From NCBI RefSeq assembly GCF_016595235.1, contig NZ_JAENHL010000008.1, forward strand, positions 2,286,961 through 2,350,960: 64,000 bases of DNA, in the 5' to 3' direction. This DNA is from Taklimakanibacter albus (GTDB lineage Bacteria > Pseudomonadota > Alphaproteobacteria > Rhizobiales > Aestuariivirgaceae). Each line of letters starts with the position of its first letter. Within the stretch, counting starts at the first letter, position 1. The position numbers and the translations under genes are program-made. The notes beneath the pieces were generated by a model. That model did not search any database. It saw only the letters and a program-made list of their open reading frames with translations, and was not told the origin of the DNA. Of the stretch, positions 8,188 to 15,232 are shown one piece after another.

Positions 8188-9074
8188 TGCGCCTCCGTCT
8201 CGACCGGTGTCAGCTTGCGCACCGCGATCCAGCTCAACAGCAGGAATGCCGCCGTGAGGATCAGAAGCACGACGGCAAGTGCCGAGGCCGGCCCCCAGGT
8301 CGGGAACAACGAGACCGACGCCTCGATCCGTTGCGAGATCATCTGCACCTTGCCGCCACCCAGAATGACGGGCGTGATGTAGAAGCCGAGCGACATGACG
8401 AAGACCAGCATCGCCCCGGCGATGAGGCCCGGCGCCGACAAGGGCAGGAAGATGTCGCGGAAGGCGCGGCTCGGCGAGGCGCCGAGATTGCCGGCGGCGC
8501 GCAGCAGATTGCCGTCGATGGCGCGCATCGCGGCATAGAGCGGCAGGACCAGGAAGGGCAGCATGATATGCACCATGCCGATGACGGTGCCCGCCATATT
8601 GTGCACGAGCTGCAGAGGCTGGTCGATGAGGCCCAGATCGATCAGGGCCGAATTGACGACGCCGCGGCGCTGCAGCAGGACGAGCCAGGCATAGGTGCGC
8701 ACCAGAAGCGACGTCCAGCATGGGATCAGCACCGCCAGCATCAGGATGTTGCTGATCTTCTCGGGCAGGAGATTGAGCGTATAGGCGACCGGATAGCCGA
8801 GCAGGACGCAGATGAGGGTGACCCACAGGCTCACCTGGAACGTGGTCACGAAGATGGCGACATAGGCGCCCTCGGTCCAGATGCGCGTGTAGTTCTCGAA
8901 GGACAGGCCACCGTCGGCGCCTAAGAAGGACAGCGACATGAGCCAGCCGATCGGCACGAAAAGCAGGATCAGCACGAGCAGGCTCGCCGGCAGCGCCAGA
9001 CGCAGGATATTGGCGCGCTCGCGCTTTTCCTGGCGCGCTAGGAGATCGGTGTTGAAGGCGATCGCGCCGGCCAT
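8184..9074 (-). CDS. ABC transporter permease, PotB-type
   Basis: A 296-aa inner-membrane permease of the PotB/spermidine class, with six predicted membrane spans (the first about 25-47) and an EAA-type loop at LRAAGNLGASPSRAFRDIFL. The N-terminus carries a roughly 24-residue cytoplasmic extension ahead of the first span. The gene abuts the ATPase gene stop (9075) with no gap and overlaps the next permease by 4 bp, so all transporter parts are translationally coupled. Confidence 0.92.
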   Translation of the reverse strand: MAGAIAFNTDLLARQEKRERANILRLALPASLLVLILLFVPIGWLMSLSFLGADGGLSFENYTRIWTEGAYVAIFVTTFQVSLWVTLICVLLGYPVAYTLNLLPEKISNILMLAVLIPCWTSLLVRTYAWLVLLQRRGVVNSALIDLGLIDQPLQLVHNMAGTVIGMVHIMLPFLVLPLYAAMRAIDGNLLRAAGNLGASPSRAFRDIFLPLSAPGLIAGAMLVFVMSLGFYITPVILGGGKVQMISQRIEASVSLFPTWGPASALAVVLLILTAAFLLLSWIAVRKLTPVETEAQ

Positions 9075-10172
9075 CTAGGCCTCCGCCGAAACGATATGCG
9101 CGTCGGCGCGGTGCAAGAGCACATTCACGTGCGTGCCGGCCTCGGGCGAGAAGCCGGCATTGCCGGCCCGGTTCTGCAGGCGCAGATGCGCCATCTCGCC
9201 GCCGCCCAGCCTTACGGTGACGAGCAGGCTGTCGCCCTGGAAGATGCGCTCGACCACCTGGCCCGCAAAGACGTTGCAGTCATTGGCCGTCGCGCGCTCG
9301 CCGATGGGCGCCAGCGTCAAACGTTCCGGGCGCAGCATCAAGAGCGGCGATACAACCGCTACCTTGTCGGGTTCGGCGAGCTTCAGATCGGTTCCCTGAT
9401 AGCAAAGGCCGCGCGCGCAAGGCGTCACGGCAAGGAAATGCGATTCACCGATGAACTGGGCGACGAAACGGCTCTCCGGCCTGGCATAGAGCCGGTCAGG
9501 CGTCGCCACCTGCATCAGGCGGCCTTGCGAGAAGACGGCGATGCGGTTCGACATGGTGAGCGCCTCGCGCTGGTCATGGGTGACCGAGATCGTCGTCATG
9601 CCGAGACGATCATGCAGCTTGCGGATCTCGATCTGCATCGTCTCGCGCAACTGCTTGTCGAGCGCCGACAATGGCTCGTCCATCAGCAGGATGCGCGGCT
9701 CGAAGACGATGGCGCGGGCAAGGGCGATGCGCTGGCGCTGGCCGCCCGAGAGCTGGTCGATGCGGCGCTCGCCATAACCGACAAGCTGCACCAGATCGAG
9801 CGCGCGCTTCACCCGCGCCTCGCGTTCGGCCGCACCCAGCCCTCTGATCCGCAGGGGATAGGCGATGTTGCCAGCGACATTCATATGCGGAAACAGCGCG
9901 TAGTTCTGGAACACCATGCCGATATCGCGCTTATGCGGCGGCAGATGGACGATCTCCTCCGCGCCGATGCGGATCGAGCCCTGCGTCGGGCGCGAGAAGC
10001 CGGCGATCATCATCAGCAAGGTCGTCTTGCCGGAGCCGGAAGGGCCGAGCAGCGTCATGAGCTCGCCGGCTTCGATATTGAGCGAAGCATCATCGACGGC
10101 CTTGACGGTACCGTAGTGCTTGCTCAATGCGCGGATGCTCACCGGCAGAGCGTGCCTTGATGGGGTGCTCAT
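9075..10172 (-). CDS. ABC transporter ATP-binding protein, PotA-type
   Basis: A 365-aa ATPase with Walker A GPSGSGKT (43-50), Q-loop in MVFQNYALFPHM, signature LSGGQRQR, Walker B ILLMDEP, D-loop SALD and H-loop SVTHDQ. The last 120 residues form a TOBE-like domain (LMLRPERLTLA), as in PotA and other importers of this class. The length fits the family. It sits between the binding-protein gene and the two permease genes. A GC-rich hairpin at 10210-10231 separates it from the binding-protein gene. Confidence 0.94.
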   Translation of the reverse strand: MSTPSRHALPVSIRALSKHYGTVKAVDDASLNIEAGELMTLLGPSGSGKTTLLMMIAGFSRPTQGSIRIGAEEIVHLPPHKRDIGMVFQNYALFPHMNVAGNIAYPLRIRGLGAAEREARVKRALDLVQLVGYGERRIDQLSGGQRQRIALARAIVFEPRILLMDEPLSALDKQLRETMQIEIRKLHDRLGMTTISVTHDQREALTMSNRIAVFSQGRLMQVATPDRLYARPESRFVAQFIGESHFLAVTPCARGLCYQGTDLKLAEPDKVAVVSPLLMLRPERLTLAPIGERATANDCNVFAGQVVERIFQGDSLLVTVRLGGGEMAHLRLQNRAGNAGFSPEAGTHVNVLLHRADAHIVSAEA

Positions 10173-10209
10173 GATCTGGCCTGCAAAAAATGCCTGACAG
10201 CGATGATCA

Positions 10210-10231
10210 CGCCGCCGCTGGCGCGGCGGCG
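10210..10231 (-). terminator. Intercistronic GC hairpin after the binding-protein gene
   Basis: A perfect 9-bp, all-GC stem (10210-10218 with 10223-10231) and a 4-nt loop lie in the 67-bp gap between the stop of the solute-binding protein gene and the ATPase gene. There is no U-run, so full termination is unlikely. A hairpin here usually protects the upstream message from 3' exonucleases, or attenuates, so that binding protein exceeds ATPase and permeases. Confidence 0.6.
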
Positions 10232-10239
10232 CAAGGTCC

Positions 10240-11274
10240 TTATTGCTGCATGAACTTGTCCCACATCTCCTGCGCCTTCTGGCCGTTCTCAGCCCAGAAG
10301 GGCTTGTCGATGATGATCTGCAGCGGAAGATTCTTCTCGCTCGTCACCACATTCTCGGCCTGCTCAGGCGTGATCTTGCCGGTCTTGAAGGCGTCCTGGT
10401 TGATCGGGCCGTAGGGGATATATTGCGGCAGATTGGCCTGGTATTCGGGCGAGGTCAGATAGTTGATCACCTTCATCGCCGCGTCCTTATGGGGTGCACC
10501 CTTGGGCACGATCAGGCATTCGACGTCGATGACGCCCTGATTCATCGTATAGGCATAAGGAGCACCCTCCTTGATGGCGGCATCAATGCGGGCCGCCCAG
10601 ATGGCCAGCATGTCCACTTCCTGGCTCTGCGCCAGCTGCGCCGCCTGCGCGCCGGTGCCCCACCAGACCGAGATATTCGGCTTGATTTCGGAAAGCTTCT
10701 TGAAGGCTGCATCGAAATCGATCGGATAGATCTTGTCCTTAGGCGTTCCGGCGGCGAGAAGGCCGATCTCGAGATTGGCGGCCGGCGAGACGCCGCTCAA
10801 AGCCCGCGTGCCGGGAAATTTCTCGACGTCGAAGAAATCGGCCCAGCTCTTCGGCGGATTGTCCTTATAGACATCCTTGTTGTAGGCGAGAACCGTCGAA
10901 TAAGCGGTGAAGCCCACCCAATGATCGGCGACGAGATGCTTGGGGATGCCGGCGGTGTTCTTGATGACGGTGTAGTCGAGCGGCTCGAGCAGACCTTCAT
11001 TGGCGGCCTGCTGGCACTGGCCGGCGTAAAGCTCGACAATGTCCCATTCGACAGCGCCCGCCGCCACCTGGGCCCGCACCTCGGGCAGGCCGCCCTGCAG
11101 GCTGTAGTCGCGGATCTTGATGCCGTGATCGGCGGTGATCGGATCCAGGAACGCCTTGCGCACCGCCTGCTGATAGGCGCCGCCATAAGAGGCGTAACCC
11201 ACCGTGTCCTCGGCCGATGCGGATGAAATCGAAAGCACGACGCCAAGCGTACATGCCAGAGCGAACTTCTTCAT
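10240..11274 (-). CDS. Polyamine-type ABC transporter substrate-binding protein (PotD/PotF family)
   Basis: A 344-aa periplasmic binding protein. The signal peptide is MKKFALACTLGVVLSISSAS, with probable cleavage after AEDTV begins (SASA/ED). The mature part starts with TVGYASYGGAYQQAV, typical of the spermidine/putrescine/iron family, and continues with YAGQCQQAANEGLLEPLD and SVWWGTGAQAAQL. The start at 11274 is preceded by GGGAGGAGACA; a longer frame to 11352 would run through the operator-like palindrome and is rejected. It is the first gene of the importer operon. The ligand cannot be deduced; polyamine-type proteins also bind other cationic or acidic small molecules. Confidence 0.92.
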   Translation of the reverse strand: MKKFALACTLGVVLSISSASAEDTVGYASYGGAYQQAVRKAFLDPITADHGIKIRDYSLQGGLPEVRAQVAAGAVEWDIVELYAGQCQQAANEGLLEPLDYTVIKNTAGIPKHLVADHWVGFTAYSTVLAYNKDVYKDNPPKSWADFFDVEKFPGTRALSGVSPAANLEIGLLAAGTPKDKIYPIDFDAAFKKLSEIKPNISVWWGTGAQAAQLAQSQEVDMLAIWAARIDAAIKEGAPYAYTMNQGVIDVECLIVPKGAPHKDAAMKVINYLTSPEYQANLPQYIPYGPINQDAFKTGKITPEQAENVVTSEKNLPLQIIIDKPFWAENGQKAQEMWDKFMQQ

Positions 11275-11328
11275 TGTCTCCTCCCATTCGGCGGAACGCT
11301 TTGTTTCCTGCCTGGTCCTAACGCTATG

Positions 11329-11358
11329 AAAAATTTGTTGGACGTTCAACAAATTTTT
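11329..11358. promoter_or_regulatory. 30-bp near-perfect palindrome, candidate operator of the importer operon
   Basis: Two 12-nt arms, AAAAATTTGTTG (11329-11340) and CAACAAATTTTT (11347-11358), are exact reverse complements. The 6-nt centre GACGTT adds two more paired positions, so 14 of 15 half-site positions match. The site lies 55 bp upstream of the binding-protein ATG and downstream of the preceding gene's stop. Its AT-rich arms stand out in GC-rich DNA. Length and symmetry suit a TetR or GntR dimer; the BetI-like regulator at 3773-4429 is the obvious candidate. A terminator for the upstream gene is less likely because the stem is AT-rich. Confidence 0.65.
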
Positions 11359-11409
11359 TGAGACTTGAGAGAAATAGTCCTATCTGATTGTTTTGAAAGC
11401 AGATTATCT

Positions 11410-12342
11410 TTACTTCACTTGACCTTTCCGGCGCGCGTCAGCCATCAACACGGCAAGCGCACAGGACAAAAGGCGGCAGCGCGGACCATCGGCGCGGCTC
11501 GTCAGCATGATCGGCACGCGGGCGCCGAGCACGATGCCGGCGGCATCCGCCCCCGACAGGAAGACCAGCTGCTTGGCCAGCATGTTGCCGGATTCGATGT
11601 CGGGCACGAGCAGGATGTCGGCATCGCCCGCGACCTGGGAGATGATGCCCTTTTCGCGCGCGGCCTCGGCGCTGATGGCATTGTCGAAGGCGAGCGGGCC
11701 GTCGATGACCGCATCGGCGATCTGGCCGCGATCGGCCATCTTGCACAGAGCAGCGGCATCGAGCGTCGCCGGCATCTTCGGATTGACCGTCTCGACCGCC
11801 GCCAGCACGCCGACTTTCGGCAACTTGTCGAAGCCGAAGACGACACGCCACAAATTGACGGCGTTCTGCACGATATCGGCCTTGGCGGCGAGGTCGGGCT
11901 CGATATTGACCGCCGCATCGGTGATGATGAAGGGTTTGGGATAATTGCCGATGCTCATCAGGAAGGCATGCGAGATGCGCCGCTCGGTTCGGAGGCCTGA
12001 GGCGATGCGCACCACCGCGCCCAGCAATTCATCGGTGTGGAGCGCCCCCTTCATGATGGCGCCGACCTTGCCCTGCGCGGCGAGCTCGGCGCCACGGGCC
12101 GCTGCCTCATGGCTGTGCTCGGTGTCGATGACCTCGTAACCGGCAATGGCGACGCCCGCTTCCGTTGCGGCCGCCTCGATGCGGGCGCGTGGACCGACCA
12201 GCACCGGGATGATGAGCTTTTCCTTCACCGCCTCGGCCACCGCCTCGAGGACGTTGGACTTCACCGGGTGGACCACAGCGGTCGGCACCGGGGGCAGGTT
12301 CCGGCACAGATTGAGAATGGCGGTGTAGTGATCGGCGGACAT
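11410..12342 (-). CDS. Phosphate acetyl/butyryltransferase-family protein
   Basis: A 310-aa member of the PTA_PTB family, which transfers acyl groups between CoA and phosphate. Seen: VHPVKSNVLEAVAEAV at the start, AIMKGALHTDELLGAV (the MKG-HTD motif of short phosphotransacylases), a conserved C-terminal region IESGNMLAKQLVFLSGADA, and AGIVLGARVPIMLTSRAD. The start at 12342 follows GGAAGTG; six earlier codons are open. There is no acetate or butyrate kinase gene in the window. It lies just upstream of the CoA-dependent catabolic locus on the same strand and may recycle its acyl-CoA products. It is separated from the importer operon by about 135 bp carrying the candidate operator. Confidence 0.87.
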   Translation of the reverse strand: MSADHYTAILNLCRNLPPVPTAVVHPVKSNVLEAVAEAVKEKLIIPVLVGPRARIEAAATEAGVAIAGYEVIDTEHSHEAAARGAELAAQGKVGAIMKGALHTDELLGAVVRIASGLRTERRISHAFLMSIGNYPKPFIITDAAVNIEPDLAAKADIVQNAVNLWRVVFGFDKLPKVGVLAAVETVNPKMPATLDAAALCKMADRGQIADAVIDGPLAFDNAISAEAAREKGIISQVAGDADILLVPDIESGNMLAKQLVFLSGADAAGIVLGARVPIMLTSRADGPRCRLLSCALAVLMADARRKGQVK

Positions 12343-12433
12343 CGGGGCACTTCCTCGCACGCGGCAATGCCCGATCTTCTAACCGCCTGGCGAGCCTGCG
12401 GCCAGCGGTTGTGGATCGGTCGGCCCGGGTGAT

Positions 12434-14338
12434 ATGCTTGGCCGATCCTGGTTCCCGCGGTGGAGTGCTGGCTTGGCTGAGGTTGAAACTGCACGCCGCC
12501 TGGCGGCGATCATGGCGGCGGATATCGTCGGCTACAGCCGGCTCATGGAGGCCAATGAGGAGCGCACCTTGGCCTCGCTGCGCCAGCTGCGGCACGAATT
12601 CTTCGATCCGGCGGTCGCCAAGCACCGGGGCCGCATCTTCAAGACGATCGGCGATGGTTTCCTGGTGGAATTCGGCAGCGTGATCGATGCCACGCGCTGC
12701 GCCATGGAGGTGCAGGGGGGCATGCCGCATCGTAACGAGGCGCTTCCCGAGGACCGCCACATCAAGTTCCGCGTCGGACTCCATGTCGGCGACATGATCG
12801 TCGAAGGCGACGACATCTATGGCGACGGCGTCAATATCGCCGCCCGCCTCGAGGGCCTCGCCGCACCCGGCGGCATCGCCTGCTCGGCGGCGGTGCGCGA
12901 CCATGTCGGCCACAAGCTCGATATCGATTTCGTCGATCAGGGCGAAAAGGCGGTCAAGAACATCGCCCAACCGCTACATGTCTACTTCGTTGGTCCGGTC
13001 CGGGCCGAGGAGCACGCGCCCTTTCCTGCGCATCGCGGCAAACCCACGATCGCCATCCTGCCCTTCGCCAATATGAGCTCTGATGCCGAGCAGGAATTCT
13101 TCAGCGACGGCATCACCGAGGATCTGATCACCGATCTCTCCAAGGTCTCAGGCCTGCAGGTGCTGAGCCGGAATACCGTCTTCACCTTCAAAGGAAAGGC
13201 GCAAAATCTGCAGCAGACGGCGCGGCAGCTCGGCGTCGAATATCTGGTCGAAGGCAGCGTGCGCAAGGCCGGGAGCAAGGTGAGGATCACCGCGCAATTG
13301 ATCGAAGGTGCCACCGACCATCATCTCTGGGCCGAACGTTTCGACCGTGACCTGACCGACATCTTCGCCGTGCAGGACGAGATCACCAAGACCATCGTGG
13401 CACAATTGCGCGTCAAGCTGCTGCCCGACGAGCGTGCCGCGATCGAGGACGCGCCCACCCAGAATATCGAGGCCTATACCGCCTTTCTCAAAGGCAAGCA
13501 GATCTTCCGGGTCGGGACCCGCCAGTCGCTGGTGCGGGCGCGGCAGATGTATGCGCGCGCCTTGGAGCTCGATCCATCCTACGCAATGGCCTATGTCGGA
13601 CTCGCCAATTGCGCCTCCTATCTCAAGTCCTTCCATGGCTTCGACATCACCGCTGACGAGATCCTGGCAACGATCGACAAGGCATTGCGGATCAATCCCG
13701 CTTTGGCCGAAGCCCATGCGGCGCGCGGCATCGTCTTCGCCATCGACGACCGGCGGGAAGAGAGCATCGCCGCCTTCCGCAAGGCGCTGGAGAGCGATCC
13801 GAACAACTGGGAAGCCACCTATCATTTCGGCCGTTTCTATTTCACCATCGGCGATTTCCAGTCCGCTTTGGCCCTGTTCCTGCGGGCGATGGAATTGCAG
13901 CCCGAGGATTACGAGTCGGTGACCTTCCTCTCGATGACGCTGGAAGCATTGGGTCGTCGGGCAGAGGGCGTCACCTACGCACAGATCGCCGTGAAGAGAG
14001 CCAAGCAGGCGCTGAGCCAGACGCCCGAAAATCCCCGTCCGGCCCAGCTCCTGGCGAATATCCATGCCTATCTGGGCGAGCGCCAGCATGCCGAGGCATG
14101 GATCAAGCGCGCTTTCGAGATCGATCCCGACGACAATCACGTGCGTTACAACGCGGCCTGCGTCTATTCGATGCTGGGCGAGTTCGACAAAGCTTTCGAT
14201 CTGCTCGACATCTGGGTCCATCACGCGGCGCGCGATTCCAAATTGTGGTTCCTCAGCGATCCGGATTTTACCGCGCTGCGGCGGCATCCGCGTTATGCGG
14301 ACCTTCTCAAGCAGATCGAAGGCGTTGTCGGCCGGTAG
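12434..14338 (+). CDS. Class III adenylate cyclase with TolB-like and TPR domains
   Basis: A 634-aa cytoplasmic protein. Residues about 20-195 form a class III cyclase catalytic domain: metal Asp30 (AADIVGYSR), substrate-contact K70 with the second metal Asp74 (FKTIGDGF), and N134/R138 of [10 protein letters not shown] for transition-state binding. All key residues are present, so cAMP synthesis is likely. Residues about 205-330 are the TolB-like segment often found in these proteins ([32 protein letters not shown]). Residues about 360-620 are TPR-like helices ([30 protein letters not shown]). No membrane segment is evident. The start is uncertain: an internal TTG just before AEVETARRL would give a more typical N-terminus. 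It is transcribed divergently from the phosphotransacylase gene. Confidence 0.9.
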   Translation: MLGRSWFPRWSAGLAEVETARRLAAIMAADIVGYSRLMEANEERTLASLRQLRHEFFDPAVAKHRGRIFKTIGDGFLVEFGSVIDATRCAMEVQGGMPHRNEALPEDRHIKFRVGLHVGDMIVEGDDIYGDGVNIAARLEGLAAPGGIACSAAVRDHVGHKLDIDFVDQGEKAVKNIAQPLHVYFVGPVRAEEHAPFPAHRGKPTIAILPFANMSSDAEQEFFSDGITEDLITDLSKVSGLQVLSRNTVFTFKGKAQNLQQTARQLGVEYLVEGSVRKAGSKVRITAQLIEGATDHHLWAERFDRDLTDIFAVQDEITKTIVAQLRVKLLPDERAAIEDAPTQNIEAYTAFLKGKQIFRVGTRQSLVRARQMYARALELDPSYAMAYVGLANCASYLKSFHGFDITADEILATIDKALRINPALAEAHAARGIVFAIDDRREESIAAFRKALESDPNNWEATYHFGRFYFTIGDFQSALALFLRAMELQPEDYESVTFLSMTLEALGRRAEGVTYAQIAVKRAKQALSQTPENPRPAQLLANIHAYLGERQHAEAWIKRAFEIDPDDNHVRYNAACVYSMLGEFDKAFDLLDIWVHHAARDSKLWFLSDPDFTALRRHPRYADLLKQIEGVVGR

Positions 14339-14435
14339 AGCGCAGGCCCCTCTCTCGGAAACGGTCCGGCGCTCTACCGCATTGCTTTACGCATCCGTTT
14401 ATCCGAAAACCACTTTGCACTTTTCGGACCAATGC
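14334..14435. repeat. Composite palindromic repeat between cyclase and GGCT genes
   Basis: Two adjoining inverted repeats. First: 10-bp perfect arms GGTAGAGCGC (14334-14343) and GCGCTCTACC (14369-14378); the left arm contains the cyclase stop codon. Second: 14391-14435, with TCCGAAAA (14402-14409) and TTTTCGGA (14421-14428) flanked by GCAT/ATGC. The second resembles dispersed elements common in Rhizobiales. Either hairpin could lower read-through into the next gene. Confidence 0.65.
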
Positions 14436-14439
14436 CCCA

Positions 14440-14967
14440 ATGTCCACGCTGCTCTATTTCGCCTATGGCTCGAACATGATGACGGCGCGGCTCCAGGCGC
14501 GCTGCCCTAGCGCCCGCCCCGCCGGTATCGCATTTGCGGATAACCATCGGCTGACTTTCTGGAAAAGAGGGCGCGACGGGTCGGGCAAGGGCCATCTCGC
14601 CGCAAGCCCCGGCCTGGCGCAGCCAGGCGTGCTGTTCACACTCAGCCCCGATGACCTCATCGCGCTTGACGGCTTCGAAGGCGCGGGGCGGGGCTATCGG
14701 CGGGCCAATGATTTCATCGTTCGCCTAAGGGACACGGGCAAGATCACGCAAGCGGCGACCTATATCGCCACCGATCTCGACGAGACGCTGCAACCCTATG
14801 ACTGGTATCTGGCGCTGATCCTCGCCGGCGCGCGCGAGCATGCATTCGACGAGAAGATCGTGCGAGACCTCAGTGCGACGGCCTGTCGTGAAGATCCCGA
14901 CCGGACGCGCGCCAGCCGGTACGAAGCCCTCGGCCTGTTGCGCGGCAGGATTACTGATCGGACGTGA
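14440..14967 (+). CDS. Gamma-glutamylcyclotransferase-like protein (GGCT fold)
   Basis: A 175-aa protein with the GGCT/AIG2 signature: FAYGSNM at 7-13 binding the substrate carboxylate, and the probable acid/base E80 in ALDGFEGAGRGYRR. The fold catalyses 5-oxoproline formation from gamma-glutamyl compounds; subfamilies differ, so the substrate is open. The ATG at 14440 was chosen because YGSN must lie near the N-terminus; the frame stays open for 114 more codons inside the repeat and cyclase region. Its 3' end overlaps the convergent small gene at 14951-15127 by 17 bp. Confidence 0.85.
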   Translation: MSTLLYFAYGSNMMTARLQARCPSARPAGIAFADNHRLTFWKRGRDGSGKGHLAASPGLAQPGVLFTLSPDDLIALDGFEGAGRGYRRANDFIVRLRDTGKITQAATYIATDLDETLQPYDWYLALILAGAREHAFDEKIVRDLSATACREDPDRTRASRYEALGLLRGRITDRT

Positions 14968-15127
14968 TGCACTCGGTGTCCCAGGTCGCGGTCGGATATT
15001 TCTCCTGGAACTCGGTCTTCGCCATCTGGCATTGCTCGTCGTTCTCGAACGGCATCGGCGTCGTCACCAAGCCACCATCCGTATCGAAGACGACGAGATA
15101 CCAGAGCGCCGCGGCGATGATGGACAT
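14951..15127 (-). CDS. Small hypothetical protein (58 aa), hydrophobic N-terminus
   Basis: The reading starts at the ATG at 15127 with an AAGGAA-like ribosome site; a longer 81-codon frame to 15196 is open but has no good start. The product begins with a short hydrophobic stretch (MSIIAAALWYLVVF) and then a polar segment with two cysteines (DEQCQMAK and DTECITSDQ), compatible with a small exported or membrane-tethered protein with one disulfide. I do not recognise the family. It lies between the caspase-like gene upstream (same strand) and the convergent GGCT-like gene. Confidence 0.55.
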   Translation of the reverse strand: MSIIAAALWYLVVFDTDGGLVTTPMPFENDEQCQMAKTEFQEKYPTATWDTECITSDQ

Positions 15128-15232
15128 GGCTAAGATTCCTTCTCTCTTACATGAAAGGTATGACGAGGATATTCGGCAAAAAATGGACCAGATCAACCGC
15201 TTTCACGACATGTAACGTTTAAGTTACAGAGA

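Noticed and set aside
11329-11358. Reading the AT-rich palindrome as a terminator of the phosphotransacylase gene
   Set aside because: The stem is almost all A/T with a few G/C, symmetric on both strands and placed at operator distance from a start codon. A terminator would have a GC-rich stem; kept as operator with moderate confidence.
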